Source: Parvularcula sp. BBD 1991-13 (lineage in GTDB: Bacteria > Pseudomonadota > Alphaproteobacteria > Caulobacterales > Parvularculaceae). From it: DNA of 64,000 nt. Shown one piece after another: positions 53,872 through 63,491 of the stretch (position 1 is its first letter; the number at the start of each line of letters is the position of its first letter). The stretch covers positions 372,001 to 436,000 of the forward strand of contig LYSZ01000001.1 in assembly GCA_001657385.1 (NCBI GenBank), given 5' to 3'. The position numbers were made by a program, and so were the translations under genes. The notes beneath the pieces are model-generated. The model did not search any database, was not told the DNA's origin, and saw only the letters and a program-made list of their open reading frames with translations.

Positions 53872-54624
53872 ATGAGCTTTACCGATCACGGGGTTGTCCT
53901 GGATGCGCGCGCCCACGGCGAAACGGCGGCGGTGGCGCATGTCTTCACCGCCCGCAACGGCCGGCGCGCGGGGCTCGTCTATGGCGGTCAGGGGCGGCGG
54001 ATGCGTCCCGTGCTGCAACCCGGCAATGAGGTGTCGCTGGAGTGGAAGGGCCGGGGGGAGGACAGTCTCGGCCATTTCTCGCTGGAGCTGATCCGCGCCC
54101 GCGCCGCCGAGGCGATGGCGGACCGGCTGTCGCTGGCGGGGCTGTCGGCGGCGTGCGCGGTGGCGCTCGCCTGTCTGCCGGAGCGCGAGACGCATTTTCC
54201 CTCCTACCAGGCGATGACCGTCCTGCTCGACGCTCTTGACGACATCGATATCTGGCCCGCGCTGATGGCGCGCTGGGAACTCGGTCTCCTGGCCGAACTC
54301 GGCTTCGGCCTGACGCTTGACCGTTGCGCGGCGACAGGGGGGAGGGACAACCTGATTTACGTCTCCCCTCGCTCGGCCTGCGCCGTGTCCGCGGAAGCCG
54401 GCGCGCCCTACAGGGACAAGCTGCTGCCCCTGCCGGCCTTTCTGCGCGGCGCCGCCGGGGCGAGCCTGGAAGAGGCGGGCGACGCGCTGAAGACCACCGG
54501 TCACTTCATCGAGACCCGCATCCTTCATCCCGCCGACCGGCAACTGCCGGAAGCGCGTCTGCGCGTCGCGGCGCTGTTGTCGGAACGCGCCCAGACAGAA
54601 CGCGCCCCCTCGCAACGCGCCTAG
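53872..54624 (+). CDS. recO: DNA repair protein RecO
   Basis: 250 residues; RecFOR pathway mediator that helps load RecA on SSB-coated DNA. The N-terminal OB fold reads DHGVVLDARAHGETAAVAHVFT and RAGLVYGGQGRRMRP, then the helical domain and GLTLDRCAATG...YVSPRSACAVS. The Cys pair of the zinc finger is reduced here, as in many alphaproteobacteria. The ATG at 53872 begins the family match. The last 14 residues ERAQTERAPSQRA are encoded by a 15-bp tandem repeat that continues past the stop, so the C-terminus is set by repeat drift. Confidence 0.9.
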   Translation: MSFTDHGVVLDARAHGETAAVAHVFTARNGRRAGLVYGGQGRRMRPVLQPGNEVSLEWKGRGEDSLGHFSLELIRARAAEAMADRLSLAGLSAACAVALACLPERETHFPSYQAMTVLLDALDDIDIWPALMARWELGLLAELGFGLTLDRCAATGGRDNLIYVSPRSACAVSAEAGAPYRDKLLPLPAFLRGAAGASLEEAGDALKTTGHFIETRILHPADRQLPEARLRVAALLSERAQTERAPSQRA

Positions 54625-54657
54625 ACGCAACGCGCCCCCTCGCAACGCGCCTGGGCC
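54584..54657. repeat. 15-bp tandem repeat across the recO stop
   Basis: Units starting AACGCGCC at 54584, 54599, 54614, 54629 and 54644; alternate units are most alike (30-bp higher order). The first two and a half units code for the recO C-terminus and the stop falls in the third, so unit number could change the tail. Confidence 0.88.
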
Positions 54658-54667
54658 GGGCGGGCCT

Positions 54668-55642
54668 TCACGGCTCGCGCCGGGGCTCGATAATCCCCAC
54701 GACCGTCTCCAGGGTGCGCCGGGCGTTGGCGACGCCGTTGACGCTGGGCAGGCCGAAATACCCGCGCGGGCCGGCGTGGATCATCCCGTCCATCCGCATC
54801 ATGACGATCCGTCCCTCGCGTTTCGCGCGGTTCCATTCCGAGTGGGCCATCGCGGTCCAGCGCTCGGGAAAGATGACCTTGCCGATCCGCTGCACGTTGT
54901 CGCCGCCGCCGTAAAGGTGATAGAGCCGGCGCACGAAGTGGAGCCCCGGATCGGACGCCATGACCCCGCCGATGGAGACGACCTCCGGCGCGACGCCGAG
55001 ACGGGCTTTCAAAAACCCCGCCGCGCCGACGGCGACCTGCGCGCCGCCGCTATAGCCGATAATGACGATTCGCGCGCCGGACCGGCGCCGGTAGCCGGCG
55101 CGCAACAGCGCGTCCTCGATGACGCCGGCCGCGCCCTGATTGAAGATCGGGCCGTAGCGGTGATCCGCGGAGACCATCACCTGAAAGATATTCCGTATAT
55201 TGATGAAAAAGGACAGGAACGCCCGGCGGCCTTTCAGCTTGCTCGCCTGGATGCGCCGCCACAGCCATTCGAAGACGCGCGGGCTTTCCAGCAGGGGAAG
55301 ACCCGCCGGGGAGTACGGAAAGACGTCGTCGACTAACCGCGCATGCGGCAGCGCCTTGCGCAGGGCGGCGAGGAAGCGCTGTTCGCGCGGGATGGCGACG
55401 CGGCCCGTCAGGGAGGCGACGCCGGAGAGATAGACGATATAGGCCCTGTCCGGCGGTTCGGGCGGGCCGTCCCCCGCGCCTGTATCGTCGTCCTCGGGGC
55501 CGGCGGGCGGGGCTTCGTCCTCCAGTTCCCGGTCGGTCCAGCCCGCCCACCAGCTCAGGGTCTCCACCGGCGACAGGGCCGCGGTGACCACCAGCGCCGC
55601 CGCGGCGAGGAGCGCCAGGAAAAAAATCAGCGAAGAAATCAT
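54668..55642 (-). CDS. Membrane-anchored alpha/beta-hydrolase-like protein
   Basis: 324 residues. One N-terminal membrane helix (residues 4-26), an acidic Pro/Gly linker (40-65), and a soluble domain with the nucleophile elbow GYSGG (Ser198), preceded by the strand RIVIIGYS, plus a C-terminal [11 protein letters not shown] that places His289 as a possible triad member. No family I can name. It overlaps the next gene by four bases (ATGA), so the two are co-translated and probably work as a pair at the membrane. The substrate is unknown; a lipase or esterase is possible. Confidence 0.72.
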   Translation of the reverse strand: MISSLIFFLALLAAAALVVTAALSPVETLSWWAGWTDRELEDEAPPAGPEDDDTGAGDGPPEPPDRAYIVYLSGVASLTGRVAIPREQRFLAALRKALPHARLVDDVFPYSPAGLPLLESPRVFEWLWRRIQASKLKGRRAFLSFFINIRNIFQVMVSADHRYGPIFNQGAAGVIEDALLRAGYRRRSGARIVIIGYSGGAQVAVGAAGFLKARLGVAPEVVSIGGVMASDPGLHFVRRLYHLYGGGDNVQRIGKVIFPERWTAMAHSEWNRAKREGRIVMMRMDGMIHAGPRGYFGLPSVNGVANARRTLETVVGIIEPRREP

Positions 55643-56337
55643 CGCCCGTCCGTCCGCTCACGGACCGCGGCGACAAGGTCGTCGATGATCATTTGCGGCG
55701 ACTTGTCGAGAGGCGAGCCGATGACGGCGAGCTTCAGCCGGCCGAGGGGCCTGGCCAGCGCGCGGCCGAGAAAGCTGCGCAACGCATAGGACATGATCCA
55801 TCCGGCGCCGCCGCAGGCAACGCTTGCCCCCAGCGGCAGGCCCATCGCCATGTGCAGCCCGAAGATCGCCAGCGCCATGGCCCAGACTTCGAGCGCGTGG
55901 CCGAGGGCGATCCCGAAATAGGGGGCGATGGACAGCGCCCCCAGCAGGCGCGGCGCGAAGGCGAGGCAGACGACGCTGAACACCCCCGCCGCCTCGCCGG
56001 GCGAGAACGCCCCCGCCGGCGTCAGCGGAGCGAGCGCCAGCGCGCTCGCGGCCCAGGTGAGCGCCGTCGCCACATAGGTCGCGCCGGTGAACAGAAGGCT
56101 CGCGATGAAGCGGTAAAGGGCGATGCGGTTCACCACCAGGATGACGCTCTGGCCGAGCATCTCCGACATGCCGGCGAGGAAGGCGACAGCCGCCGCCGCG
56201 CCCCCCGCATCGGCGCCGGTCGCCGACCGCCGGAAGGCGTCGGCGGAAAATCGCAGCGCCCCGACGGCGAGGTCCGCCGTCATGAGCGGAAACAGCAGGA
56301 TATCCCCGATGATGGACGCCATGGCCTGACCGTGCAT
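55639..56337 (-). CDS. Polytopic membrane protein of unknown function
   Basis: 232 residues, not recognised. About five hydrophobic helices (including [20 protein letters not shown] and [19 protein letters not shown]) between residues 44 and 195 and a hydrophilic C-terminus. The N-terminus [17 protein letters not shown] could also start five codons later; GGGGG lies 8 bases before the first. It is the first gene of a two-gene operon with the hydrolase-like gene (4-base overlap) and is divergent from parC with 117 bases between. Confidence 0.65.
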   Translation of the reverse strand: MHGQAMASIIGDILLFPLMTADLAVGALRFSADAFRRSATGADAGGAAAAVAFLAGMSEMLGQSVILVVNRIALYRFIASLLFTGATYVATALTWAASALALAPLTPAGAFSPGEAAGVFSVVCLAFAPRLLGALSIAPYFGIALGHALEVWAMALAIFGLHMAMGLPLGASVACGGAGWIMSYALRSFLGRALARPLGRLKLAVIGSPLDKSPQMIIDDLVAAVRERTDGR

Positions 56338-56454
56338 AGCTCAAGCCCCCGATGTGAGCAAAGGCGTGGGGGCGCGCCGGATAGGCGCGGCGCGACGAGG
56401 GACGGCGAACTGGGGCTGGCGCGAGCCCGAGACTCTGCTACACACGCGCGCGTT

Positions 56455-58713
56455 ATGGCCCGAACGAAAAAACCCGCCCCGCCGCCGCCGTCGAAGCCCG
56501 AAGACATCTTTCTTGAGCCCTTCGACGAGGCGCTGTCCCAGCGTTATCTCGCCTATGCGCTCTCCACCATCACCTCCCGGGCCCTGCCCGACGTGCGCGA
56601 CGGGTTGAAGCCGGTCCACCGCCGCATCCTCTACGCCATGCGCCAGATGAAGCTAACCCCCGGCGGCGGCTACAAAAAATCCGCCAAGGTCGTCGGCGAG
56701 GTGATGGGCAACTTTCACCCCCACGGGGACCAGGCAATCTACGACGCCATGGTGCGGCTGGTGCAGGACTTTTCCGTGCGCGTCCCCCTCGTCGACGGAC
56801 AGGGGAACTTCGGCAATATCGACGGCGACAACGCCGCGGCCATGCGCTACACCGAGAGCCGGCTGACCGAAGCGGCGCAGCTCCTCCTCGACGGCATCGA
56901 CGAGGACACGGTCGATTTTCGCGAGACCTATGACGGGGAAGGCAAGGAGCCGGCGGTCCTGCCGGCGGCGTTCCCGAACCTGCTCGCCAACGGCGCCAGC
57001 GGCATTGCGGTGGGCATGGCGACCTCGATCCCGCCCCACAACGTCGCCGAATTGATCGATGCGTCCCTGCATCTCATCAAGTCGCCGAACGCGCGCACCG
57101 AGACGCTCCTGAAATACGTGAAGGGACCCGACTTCCCCACCGGCGGCGTGTGTATCGAGGGCGCGGCGTCGATGGAGGAAGCCTACGCCACCGGGCGCGG
57201 CGGATTTCGTCTGCGGGCAAGGTGGGAGACGGAGGATCTGGGGCGCGGGCGGTACCAGATCGTCGTGACGGAAATCCCCTACCAGGTGCAGAAGTCCCGC
57301 CTGATCGAGAAGATCGCCGAGTTGATCCAGACCAAGAAACTGCCGGCGGTTTCCGACATCCGCGATGAAAGCGCGGAAGACATCCGGCTGATCCTCGAAC
57401 CGCGCTCGGGCAATGTCGACCCGGCGGCGATGATGGAAACCGTCTTCAAGCTGACGGATCTCGAAGCGCGCTTCCCGCTCAACCTCAATGTCCTGGACGC
57501 CGGCGGATCGCCCCGCGTGATGGGGCTGCGCGACGCGCTGCAATCCTATCTCGACCATCGCAAGGAGGTCCTGGTCCGGCGCACCAAACACCGGCTCGAA
57601 AAGATCGCCCGGCGGCTGGAGATCCTTGACGGTTTCCTCATCGCCTATCTCAATCTTGACGAGGTGATCCGCATCATCCGCTACGAGGACGAGCCCAAGG
57701 CGGAACTGATGAAGGCGTTCGGCCTTACCGATGTCCAGGCCGAGGCGATCTTGAACATGCGCCTGCGCTCCTTGCGCAAGTTGGAGGAGATGGAGATCAA
57801 GGCCGAGCACAAGGCCCTCAAAGCGGAGCAGAAATCGCTCCGGGCGCTGCTCAAGTCCGACGAGGCGCAGTGGAAGAAAATCAGCGACGAGCTGCGCGAG
57901 GTGCGCAAGGCGTTCGATCCGAAGTCGGATCTCGGTCGCCGTCGGACCGACATCGCGGATGCGCCGGAGATCGAGGATATCGACCTTGAGGTGCTGGTGG
58001 AAAAAGAGCCCGTCACCGTCGTTCTGTCCGAAAAGGGCTGGATACGGACGATGAAGGGGCATGTGGAGGACGTCAAGTCCGTCAAATACAAGGACGGCGA
58101 CGGCCAGGGCTTCGTCGTGCACGCCCAGACTAACGACAAGCTGATGCTGTTCGCCACCAGCGGCAAGTTTTACGCCCTCGACGTCAGCGCGCTGCCCGGC
58201 GGTCGCGGTCATGGCGAGCCGATCAAGCTGCTTGTCGACATGGGCAATGACGACGCGGTGGCGACGGCTTTTCTCTATCAGGGGGGGCGCAAGCTTCTGC
58301 TCGCCTCGACATCCGGACACGGATTTATCGTGCGGGAGGAAGACTGCCTCTCCAACACGCGCAAGGGCAAACAGGTGCTGAACGTCGCCGCCGGCGCGGA
58401 GGCCGCGGTCTGCCGGCCCGCGGAGGGCGACATGGTGGCCGCGGTCGGGGACAATAAGAGATTCCTCGTCTTCCCGGCCGCGGAACTGCCGGAAATGACC
58501 CGCGGCAAGGGCGTCGTGTTGCAGAAGTTCCAGAAGGGCGGCCTCTCCGACGCGAAGGTGTTCGCGCGCAAGGACGGGCTGACCTGGATCGACCGGTCGG
58601 GCCGCGTCCAGACCGTCGACGACTGGAAATCCTTTATCGGCAAGCGCGCCCAGGCCGGCCGCGTCGCCCCGAAAGGCTTCCCGTCCTCAAGGAAATTCGG
58701 ACCGGCGTTTTAG
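56455..58713 (+). CDS. parC: DNA topoisomerase IV subunit A
   Basis: 752-residue decatenating topoisomerase subunit that separates daughter chromosomes with Par[25 protein letters not shown] at the start, the winged-helix active site with Tyr132 in [10 protein letters not shown], the QRDR segment [13 protein letters not shown], and [18 protein letters not shown]. The Ser usually contacted by quinolones in E. coli (Ser80) is Gln93 here and Glu84 is Asp97; this could be normal for the lineage. C-terminal beta-pinwheel repeats follow. The ATG at 56455 starts the family match; the longer frame upstream is antisense of the minus-strand genes. Confidence 0.95.
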   Translation: MARTKKPAPPPPSKPEDIFLEPFDEALSQRYLAYALSTITSRALPDVRDGLKPVHRRILYAMRQMKLTPGGGYKKSAKVVGEVMGNFHPHGDQAIYDAMVRLVQDFSVRVPLVDGQGNFGNIDGDNAAAMRYTESRLTEAAQLLLDGIDEDTVDFRETYDGEGKEPAVLPAAFPNLLANGASGIAVGMATSIPPHNVAELIDASLHLIKSPNARTETLLKYVKGPDFPTGGVCIEGAASMEEAYATGRGGFRLRARWETEDLGRGRYQIVVTEIPYQVQKSRLIEKIAELIQTKKLPAVSDIRDESAEDIRLILEPRSGNVDPAAMMETVFKLTDLEARFPLNLNVLDAGGSPRVMGLRDALQSYLDHRKEVLVRRTKHRLEKIARRLEILDGFLIAYLNLDEVIRIIRYEDEPKAELMKAFGLTDVQAEAILNMRLRSLRKLEEMEIKAEHKALKAEQKSLRALLKSDEAQWKKISDELREVRKAFDPKSDLGRRRTDIADAPEIEDIDLEVLVEKEPVTVVLSEKGWIRTMKGHVEDVKSVKYKDGDGQGFVVHAQTNDKLMLFATSGKFYALDVSALPGGRGHGEPIKLLVDMGNDDAVATAFLYQGGRKLLLASTSGHGFIVREEDCLSNTRKGKQVLNVAAGAEAAVCRPAEGDMVAAVGDNKRFLVFPAAELPEMTRGKGVVLQKFQKGGLSDAKVFARKDGLTWIDRSGRVQTVDDWKSFIGKRAQAGRVAPKGFPSSRKFGPAF

Positions 58714-58930
58714 CCCCTGACTTTTGCCCGGATCGTTGCCCGCGATCGCTGGCCGCGATCATTGCCCATCGCGAGCTTTTCGGCTCGGCCCCCTGCGCGG
58801 GTCCTGTGTTTCGCGCCGGCGGTCCTGCCTGGTCGGGCTCGCCTGGTCCGGGCCCGCCCGTAGCATAAGCTTTACCTTTAGGCTTTACTAATGGCCGAGG
58901 GGCATGGACAGTTACGGTGATGGCGGTCAA

Positions 58931-61333
58931 ATGATTGATTTTAATAAATCTCTTTGCGTTCTGATCCTGGCCGTCGCGCTTGCCGGCTGCGGCGGCAACA
59001 GCGGCGGGTCGACCAGCGGCATGGTTCCCGCGCCGCAACCGGCCCCCGCCCCAGATCCCGCGCCGGACCCGGCTCCCGATCCCGATCCGGCCCCGCCGCC
59101 GAATTTCGACACCGCAGAGTTTCAGGCGCAGTTCGGGCTCGACGACATCAACGCGCTGCCGGCCTATGAAGCGGGCGCCGACGGCGCCGGCGCCATCGTC
59201 ACCATCATCGACACCGGCATCGATGTGGACAATCCGGAGTTCGCCGGGCGCATTCATCCGGAGAGCGCCGACCTCATCGTCAGTTCAACCGCCGGCGTCG
59301 ATCCGGCCGATGCGCGCCCGGGCGACGGCAGTCTCCAGGACGAGGACGATCACGGCACGCCCATCGCCAGCATCATCGGCGCGGCCCGAAACGGCGTCGC
59401 GGTTCACGGCGTCGCGCCCGAGGCCGAGCTGTTGATCTACCGCGTGGACGACAATACGAGCAACGAAGCGGGACTTCTCGGCGCCGGCATCGCCGAGGCG
59501 GTCGAGCGCTCGGCCATGCTCGGCGCCGGCGTCATCAACATGTCCTTCGGTTCCGACGAGCCGGGCACGCGCGACGCTTTTCGCGAGGTCTTCGAATTCA
59601 CGCAGGCCAACGACATCGTCGTCGCCATCGCCGCCGGCAACACCTCCCCTACGGGAGCCGCCAGTCCCGACGAGTCGGCCCTCGGCGCCCTTGACGTCGC
59701 GGGCGCGCCGACGGTGATCGTCGTCGGCGCCTACGATACGTTCCTGTCGACCCCTTTCGATACGGAGGATATCGCAAGTTTTTCCGACCGCGCCGGGGAG
59801 GCGCAGGACATCTACCTTCTGGCGCCGGGGGTGAACATCCCGACCACGCGGGTCGACACGCCCGCCGGCGAAACCGAGCCGTTTTCCGGCACCAGCGCGG
59901 CCGCCCCCCATGTGGCGGGCGCCGCGGCGCTGCTGCGCGGGCTGTGGCCGCAACTGAGCGCGGCGGAGGTGGTGGAAATCCTCCTCGACAGCGCCACCGA
60001 CCTCGGCGCGCCGGGGACCGACCCGATCTACGGGCGGGGCCTTCTGAATGTCGGCGCTGCGGTCAGCCCGCTCGGCGCGGTCAGCGTGACGAGCGCCGAC
60101 GGGCTTTCGGCGGCGGCGTCGAGCCTTCGCGCGACGCTGTCCGGCCCGTTCGGCGCGGCGAGCCTGTCGGGGCTCGGCGATGTCGTCGTGTTCGATTCCT
60201 ACAACCGCAACTTTACCCAATCCCTCGACGGCGCGGTGCGCCACGCGGGGCCGCAGCGCTTTGACCTGACGACGGCGTTCAATCCGTTCGAGACGCGCGC
60301 CCTGTCGGCGCGACGCCTCTCCGCGGGCGTGACGGCCCGCATGCAGCTCACATCCGTCAATCGTTCCCTGACGGATTTTTCAAGCAATCAGGCGTCGTCT
60401 TTTTCAGGGGCCGATATCGACAACGACGTCAGCGACGACCGCCTGGCGTTCGCCCTGACCACGGATCTCGGCGCCGGGCGACGCCTTTCCGTTTCGCAGG
60501 GCTTCGCGCCAACGGCGATCGACAGCGAGGCGCAGGCGCTGCGCCGCACTCCGTTCGTGACGCAAAGCGCCTTTACCGACGCCTACCTGCCGCAGACAGA
60601 GGGCGCGCTCGCGACCGCCATGCAAACGCCGCTCGCAAAGAACCTCTCTTTCGACGTCCTGGCGGCGCACGCATATGATTTCTATACGGATGAAGCGCCG
60701 CTACTCGATCTCGATCCCGCCGGCGAAGCGGCGCGCGAGGCGTCGGTGTTCCGCGCCGGGCTCAACCTTGCGGCGGGGCGCGCGCTTTTGCGGGTGGAGC
60801 AGGGGCTGCTCCAGGAACGGGGAACGGTGCTCGGCGCCTCTTTTGAGGGCGACGCCGCCGCGTCGACCGTCTACGGCGCGGTCGAAGGCGACTGGGCGTT
60901 CGCGCCCTACTGGCGCCTCAAAGGGCGTTACGCGCTTGGCCGCACCGACGCCGACATCAGGGGGTTCGGCGGTCTTATCGACGATTTCTCCGGCGTCGTC
61001 TCGTCACAGTTTTCGCTCTCGCTCAGCCGGGCGCGGCTCTTCGGCGACGCCGACAGCCTGTGGTTCGGCGTCAGCCAGCCGCTGCTGGTGACGTCGGGGA
61101 CCGCCCTTATCACCATGCCGACCGCTTACGATCCGTTTTCCGATCGGCTCACCTTCACGACGACCCGCGCCTCGCTGGCGCAGGAGGGGCGTCAATACGA
61201 CCTCGAAGCAGGGTACCGGCTGTTCCTCGGACCGCTCGGCGCAGTGGACGTGAACCTCGTGCACCAGCGTTTCGCGCAGGACGTGCTGCCGCCTGCGACG
61301 ACGGTGCTCCTGCGCAGCGGGTTCGATTTCTAG
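58931..61333 (+). CDS. Lipoprotein autotransporter serine protease (S8)
   Basis: 800 residues. The signal MIDFNKSLCVLILAVALAGC has lipobox LAGC (Cys20), then a Pro/Ala/Asp stalk of DPAP repeats (33-57). The subtilisin domain has Asp94 (TIIDTGID), His141 (DDHGTPIAS), oxyanion Asn237 and Ser322 (FSGTSAAAPH). VVFDSYNRNF near residue 425 resembles the linker of NalP/SphB1-type autotransporters, and about 400 C-terminal residues are strand-like, ending in RSGFDF as barrels do. It would be secreted through its own barrel and held by lipid. Start MIDF is chosen over an ATG nine codons earlier for the lipobox. Substrate unknown. Confidence 0.88.
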   Translation: MIDFNKSLCVLILAVALAGCGGNSGGSTSGMVPAPQPAPAPDPAPDPAPDPDPAPPPNFDTAEFQAQFGLDDINALPAYEAGADGAGAIVTIIDTGIDVDNPEFAGRIHPESADLIVSSTAGVDPADARPGDGSLQDEDDHGTPIASIIGAARNGVAVHGVAPEAELLIYRVDDNTSNEAGLLGAGIAEAVERSAMLGAGVINMSFGSDEPGTRDAFREVFEFTQANDIVVAIAAGNTSPTGAASPDESALGALDVAGAPTVIVVGAYDTFLSTPFDTEDIASFSDRAGEAQDIYLLAPGVNIPTTRVDTPAGETEPFSGTSAAAPHVAGAAALLRGLWPQLSAAEVVEILLDSATDLGAPGTDPIYGRGLLNVGAAVSPLGAVSVTSADGLSAAASSLRATLSGPFGAASLSGLGDVVVFDSYNRNFTQSLDGAVRHAGPQRFDLTTAFNPFETRALSARRLSAGVTARMQLTSVNRSLTDFSSNQASSFSGADIDNDVSDDRLAFALTTDLGAGRRLSVSQGFAPTAIDSEAQALRRTPFVTQSAFTDAYLPQTEGALATAMQTPLAKNLSFDVLAAHAYDFYTDEAPLLDLDPAGEAAREASVFRAGLNLAAGRALLRVEQGLLQERGTVLGASFEGDAAASTVYGAVEGDWAFAPYWRLKGRYALGRTDADIRGFGGLIDDFSGVVSSQFSLSLSRARLFGDADSLWFGVSQPLLVTSGTALITMPTAYDPFSDRLTFTTTRASLAQEGRQYDLEAGYRLFLGPLGAVDVNLVHQRFAQDVLPPATTVLLRSGFDF

Positions 61334-61455
61334 AGCGCATTGCAGCAAAAGCGGGGCGTCGGTTTTGCGGCTCGCGAGCGCGCTCCGCTTAAGAATCCAG
61401 AGTCAATTGTGACCAGAGGCGATAGCCAATCGCGTTGAACGCAATTGGCTCCAGA
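61331..61455. repeat. Dispersed palindromic repeat, copy B
   Basis: Second copy of the element at 7312-7455. It too begins TAGAGCG with TAG as the stop of the upstream protease gene. It has the inverted pair AAGCGG (about 61349) and CCGCTT (about 61385), and a near-perfect hairpin at 61425-61449, GCCAAT-C-GCGTT-G-AACGC-A-ATTGGC. Compared with copy A it is about 20 bases shorter in the middle. Confidence 0.8.
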
Positions 61456-61468
61456 ACCGTTCGCGCGC

Positions 61469-62968
61469 TCAGATCTTCTGGTTGTACGCGCCGACCTGCG
61501 GATGTTCGCTCAGCACCGCGTCGAGTTCGGCGAACATGGCTTTCATGTTCTCTTCCGAGGTCGGACTTTCCACCACCACCACCAGTTCCGGCTTGTTGGA
61601 GGAGGCGCGCACGAGCCCCCAGGTGCCGTCCTCGGCGGTGATCCGCACGCCGTTGACAGTGACGATGTCGCGGATGGGCTGGCCGATGACGGTCCCGCCC
61701 GCGTCGCCGCGCGCGACGATGGTCTCGACGACTTTATCCACCACGGCGTATTTCTCCTCGTCCGGGCAGTGGGGCGACATGGTCGGGGACTGCCAGGTTT
61801 TCGGCAGCGACTTGCGCAGGTCCGAGAGCTTTTTATCCGGATTGTGATCGAGCATCTGCAACAGCGCGATGGCGGCGACGAGCCCGTCGTCATAGCCGCG
61901 CCCCAGCGGCTCGTTGAAAAAGAAGTGCCCTGACTTTTCAAACCCGGCGATGGCCCCCATCTCGTGGCTCTTGCGCTTGATGTAGGAATGGCCGGTCTTC
62001 CAGTACTCGGTTTTTGCGCCGTTCGCCTGAAGCTCCGGGTCGGTCATGAAAAGGCCCGTCGATTTGACGTCCACGACGAACTGCGCGCCTGGATGTCGTG
62101 CGGACAGGTCGCGGGCGATCAGGACGCCGATCTTGTCGGCGAAGATTTCCTCGCCTTCATCGTCGACGACGCCGCAGCGGTCGCCGTCGCCGTCGAAACC
62201 GAGAGCGACGTCCGCGCCATGTTCCCTCACCGCGTCCTGCATGGCGTGCAGCATTTGCATGTCTTCCGGGTTGGGGTTGTATTTCGGAAATGTGTGATCG
62301 AGATCGGCGTCCATGGGGATCACGTCGAGCCCCATGCGCGACAGGGTTTCAGGAGCGTAAGCGCCGGCCGTGCCGTTGCCGCAGGCGGCGACGACCTTCA
62401 TTTTGCGCTTGAACGCGACGCCGTTCGCAAGGTCGTCGATATAGCGCTCGCGCATGCCTTCGATGAAGGCGTACGCCCCGCCGGGGGCCGCCTTGCCGGC
62501 GCCGGAAAGCACGATCTCCTTCAGGCGGCCCATTTCGTCCGGGCCGAAGGTGAGGGGGCGCGCCGCGCCCATTTTCACCCCGGTCCAGCCGTTTTCATTG
62601 TGGCTCGCCGTCACCATGGCGACGCAGGGGATGTCCAGCGCGAACTGCGCGAAATACGCGACCGGCGACAGGGCGAGACCGATGTCGTTGACCTCGATCC
62701 CGGCCGTCATCAGGCCGACGCTCAGCGCCTGTTTGATCGACGTGGAATAGCTGCGGAAATCGTGACCGACGACGATGCGCGGCTCCCGGCCCATCTCGCG
62801 GATCAGCGTCCCCAGGCCCAGGCCCAGCGCCTGAACGCCGAGAAGGTTGATTTCCTGGCCGAACAGCCAGCGCGCGTCATACTCGCGAAACCCCGTGGGC
62901 TTGACCAGCGGGATGGTTTCGTACTCCAGCGTGTTGGCGTTGAGATCCGGGCGCGGCGCAGGCAGCAT
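61469..62968 (-). CDS. Phosphomannomutase/phosphoglucomutase
   Basis: 499-residue alpha-D-phosphohexomutase interconverting hexose 1- and 6-phosphates for envelope polysaccharide precursors. The phosphoserine loop is MVTASHNENGWTGVKMG, the metal loop LGFDGDGDRCGVVD, then KSTGLF, and GFEKSGHFFFNE for sugar binding, with a C-terminal phosphate-binding region RASSNKPELVVVVES. The longer form here resembles the alphaproteobacterial type of AlgC-like enzymes. The gene faces the protease gene across the repeat element. Whether it prefers mannose or glucose phosphate cannot be read. Confidence 0.92.
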   Translation of the reverse strand: MLPAPRPDLNANTLEYETIPLVKPTGFREYDARWLFGQEINLLGVQALGLGLGTLIREMGREPRIVVGHDFRSYSTSIKQALSVGLMTAGIEVNDIGLALSPVAYFAQFALDIPCVAMVTASHNENGWTGVKMGAARPLTFGPDEMGRLKEIVLSGAGKAAPGGAYAFIEGMRERYIDDLANGVAFKRKMKVVAACGNGTAGAYAPETLSRMGLDVIPMDADLDHTFPKYNPNPEDMQMLHAMQDAVREHGADVALGFDGDGDRCGVVDDEGEEIFADKIGVLIARDLSARHPGAQFVVDVKSTGLFMTDPELQANGAKTEYWKTGHSYIKRKSHEMGAIAGFEKSGHFFFNEPLGRGYDDGLVAAIALLQMLDHNPDKKLSDLRKSLPKTWQSPTMSPHCPDEEKYAVVDKVVETIVARGDAGGTVIGQPIRDIVTVNGVRITAEDGTWGLVRASSNKPELVVVVESPTSEENMKAMFAELDAVLSEHPQVGAYNQKI

Positions 62969-63491
62969 AACGGCGGTCCTTGTTTGTCCGTCGGCGACTC
63001 TATCCGATAATGAACTTTATCCGGTTAATGATCGGGGTTGTTATAGCGATGTTTTCCGCTTCCGCCAGCGCCGCGGTGCGCTGCTTGCTGGCGGGGCGCC
63101 GCCAACGCTGTTAAGGATGTCAGCCCGTTGGTCGTCGCGCCCCGTTCCGGACATAAAGATCCGCAGGCGCGCGGTCCGGACGGCGTCGGGACGGCGGGGA
63201 CGCCGGTATGGGAAACCGCCGGTATGGGAAACCGCCGGTATGGGAAACCGTCGGTATGGGAAACCGTCGGCATGAGAAACGGCCGGAACACGAAGCTGTC
63301 GGCGGAGAAGGGCCGGGAAGGGCAGGGATGATGAGGAACAAGGCGGCATGCGCCGCGCGCCGGGCGCCGGCGCGCGCAGCGATGAGGGGACGTGAACATT
63401 CTGCGCGCGAATGCCGGGCGCGCCAGTACTGGGAACGCCGGGGCGGCGGGACCGCGCCGACGGGACTTGCTTCCCGTCTGGAACCGCGTTG
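62969..63491. other. Long divergent intergenic region
   Basis: About 520 bases with no supportable gene. The left end (63000-63060) is AT-richer, with TATCCG...TTATCCGG, and probably holds the mutase promoter. The right half carries the 16-bp tandem repeat listed separately. Open frames crossing the repeat on either strand are repeat artefacts. Confidence 0.5.
63205..63300. repeat. 16-bp tandem repeat array
   Basis: Units of 16 bp, consensus GGTATGGGAAACCG(C/T)C: exact copies at 63205-63220 and 63221-63236, one-base variants at 63237-63252 and 63253-63268, a diverged copy at 63269-63284 and a further decayed one to 63300. It lies about 200 bases before the transporter start. The period is not a multiple of three, so it is non-coding. 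Confidence 0.92.

Noticed and set aside
55693-56454. N-terminal extension of the parC frame
   Set aside because: It is antisense to the membrane protein gene; the family N-terminus begins at 56455.
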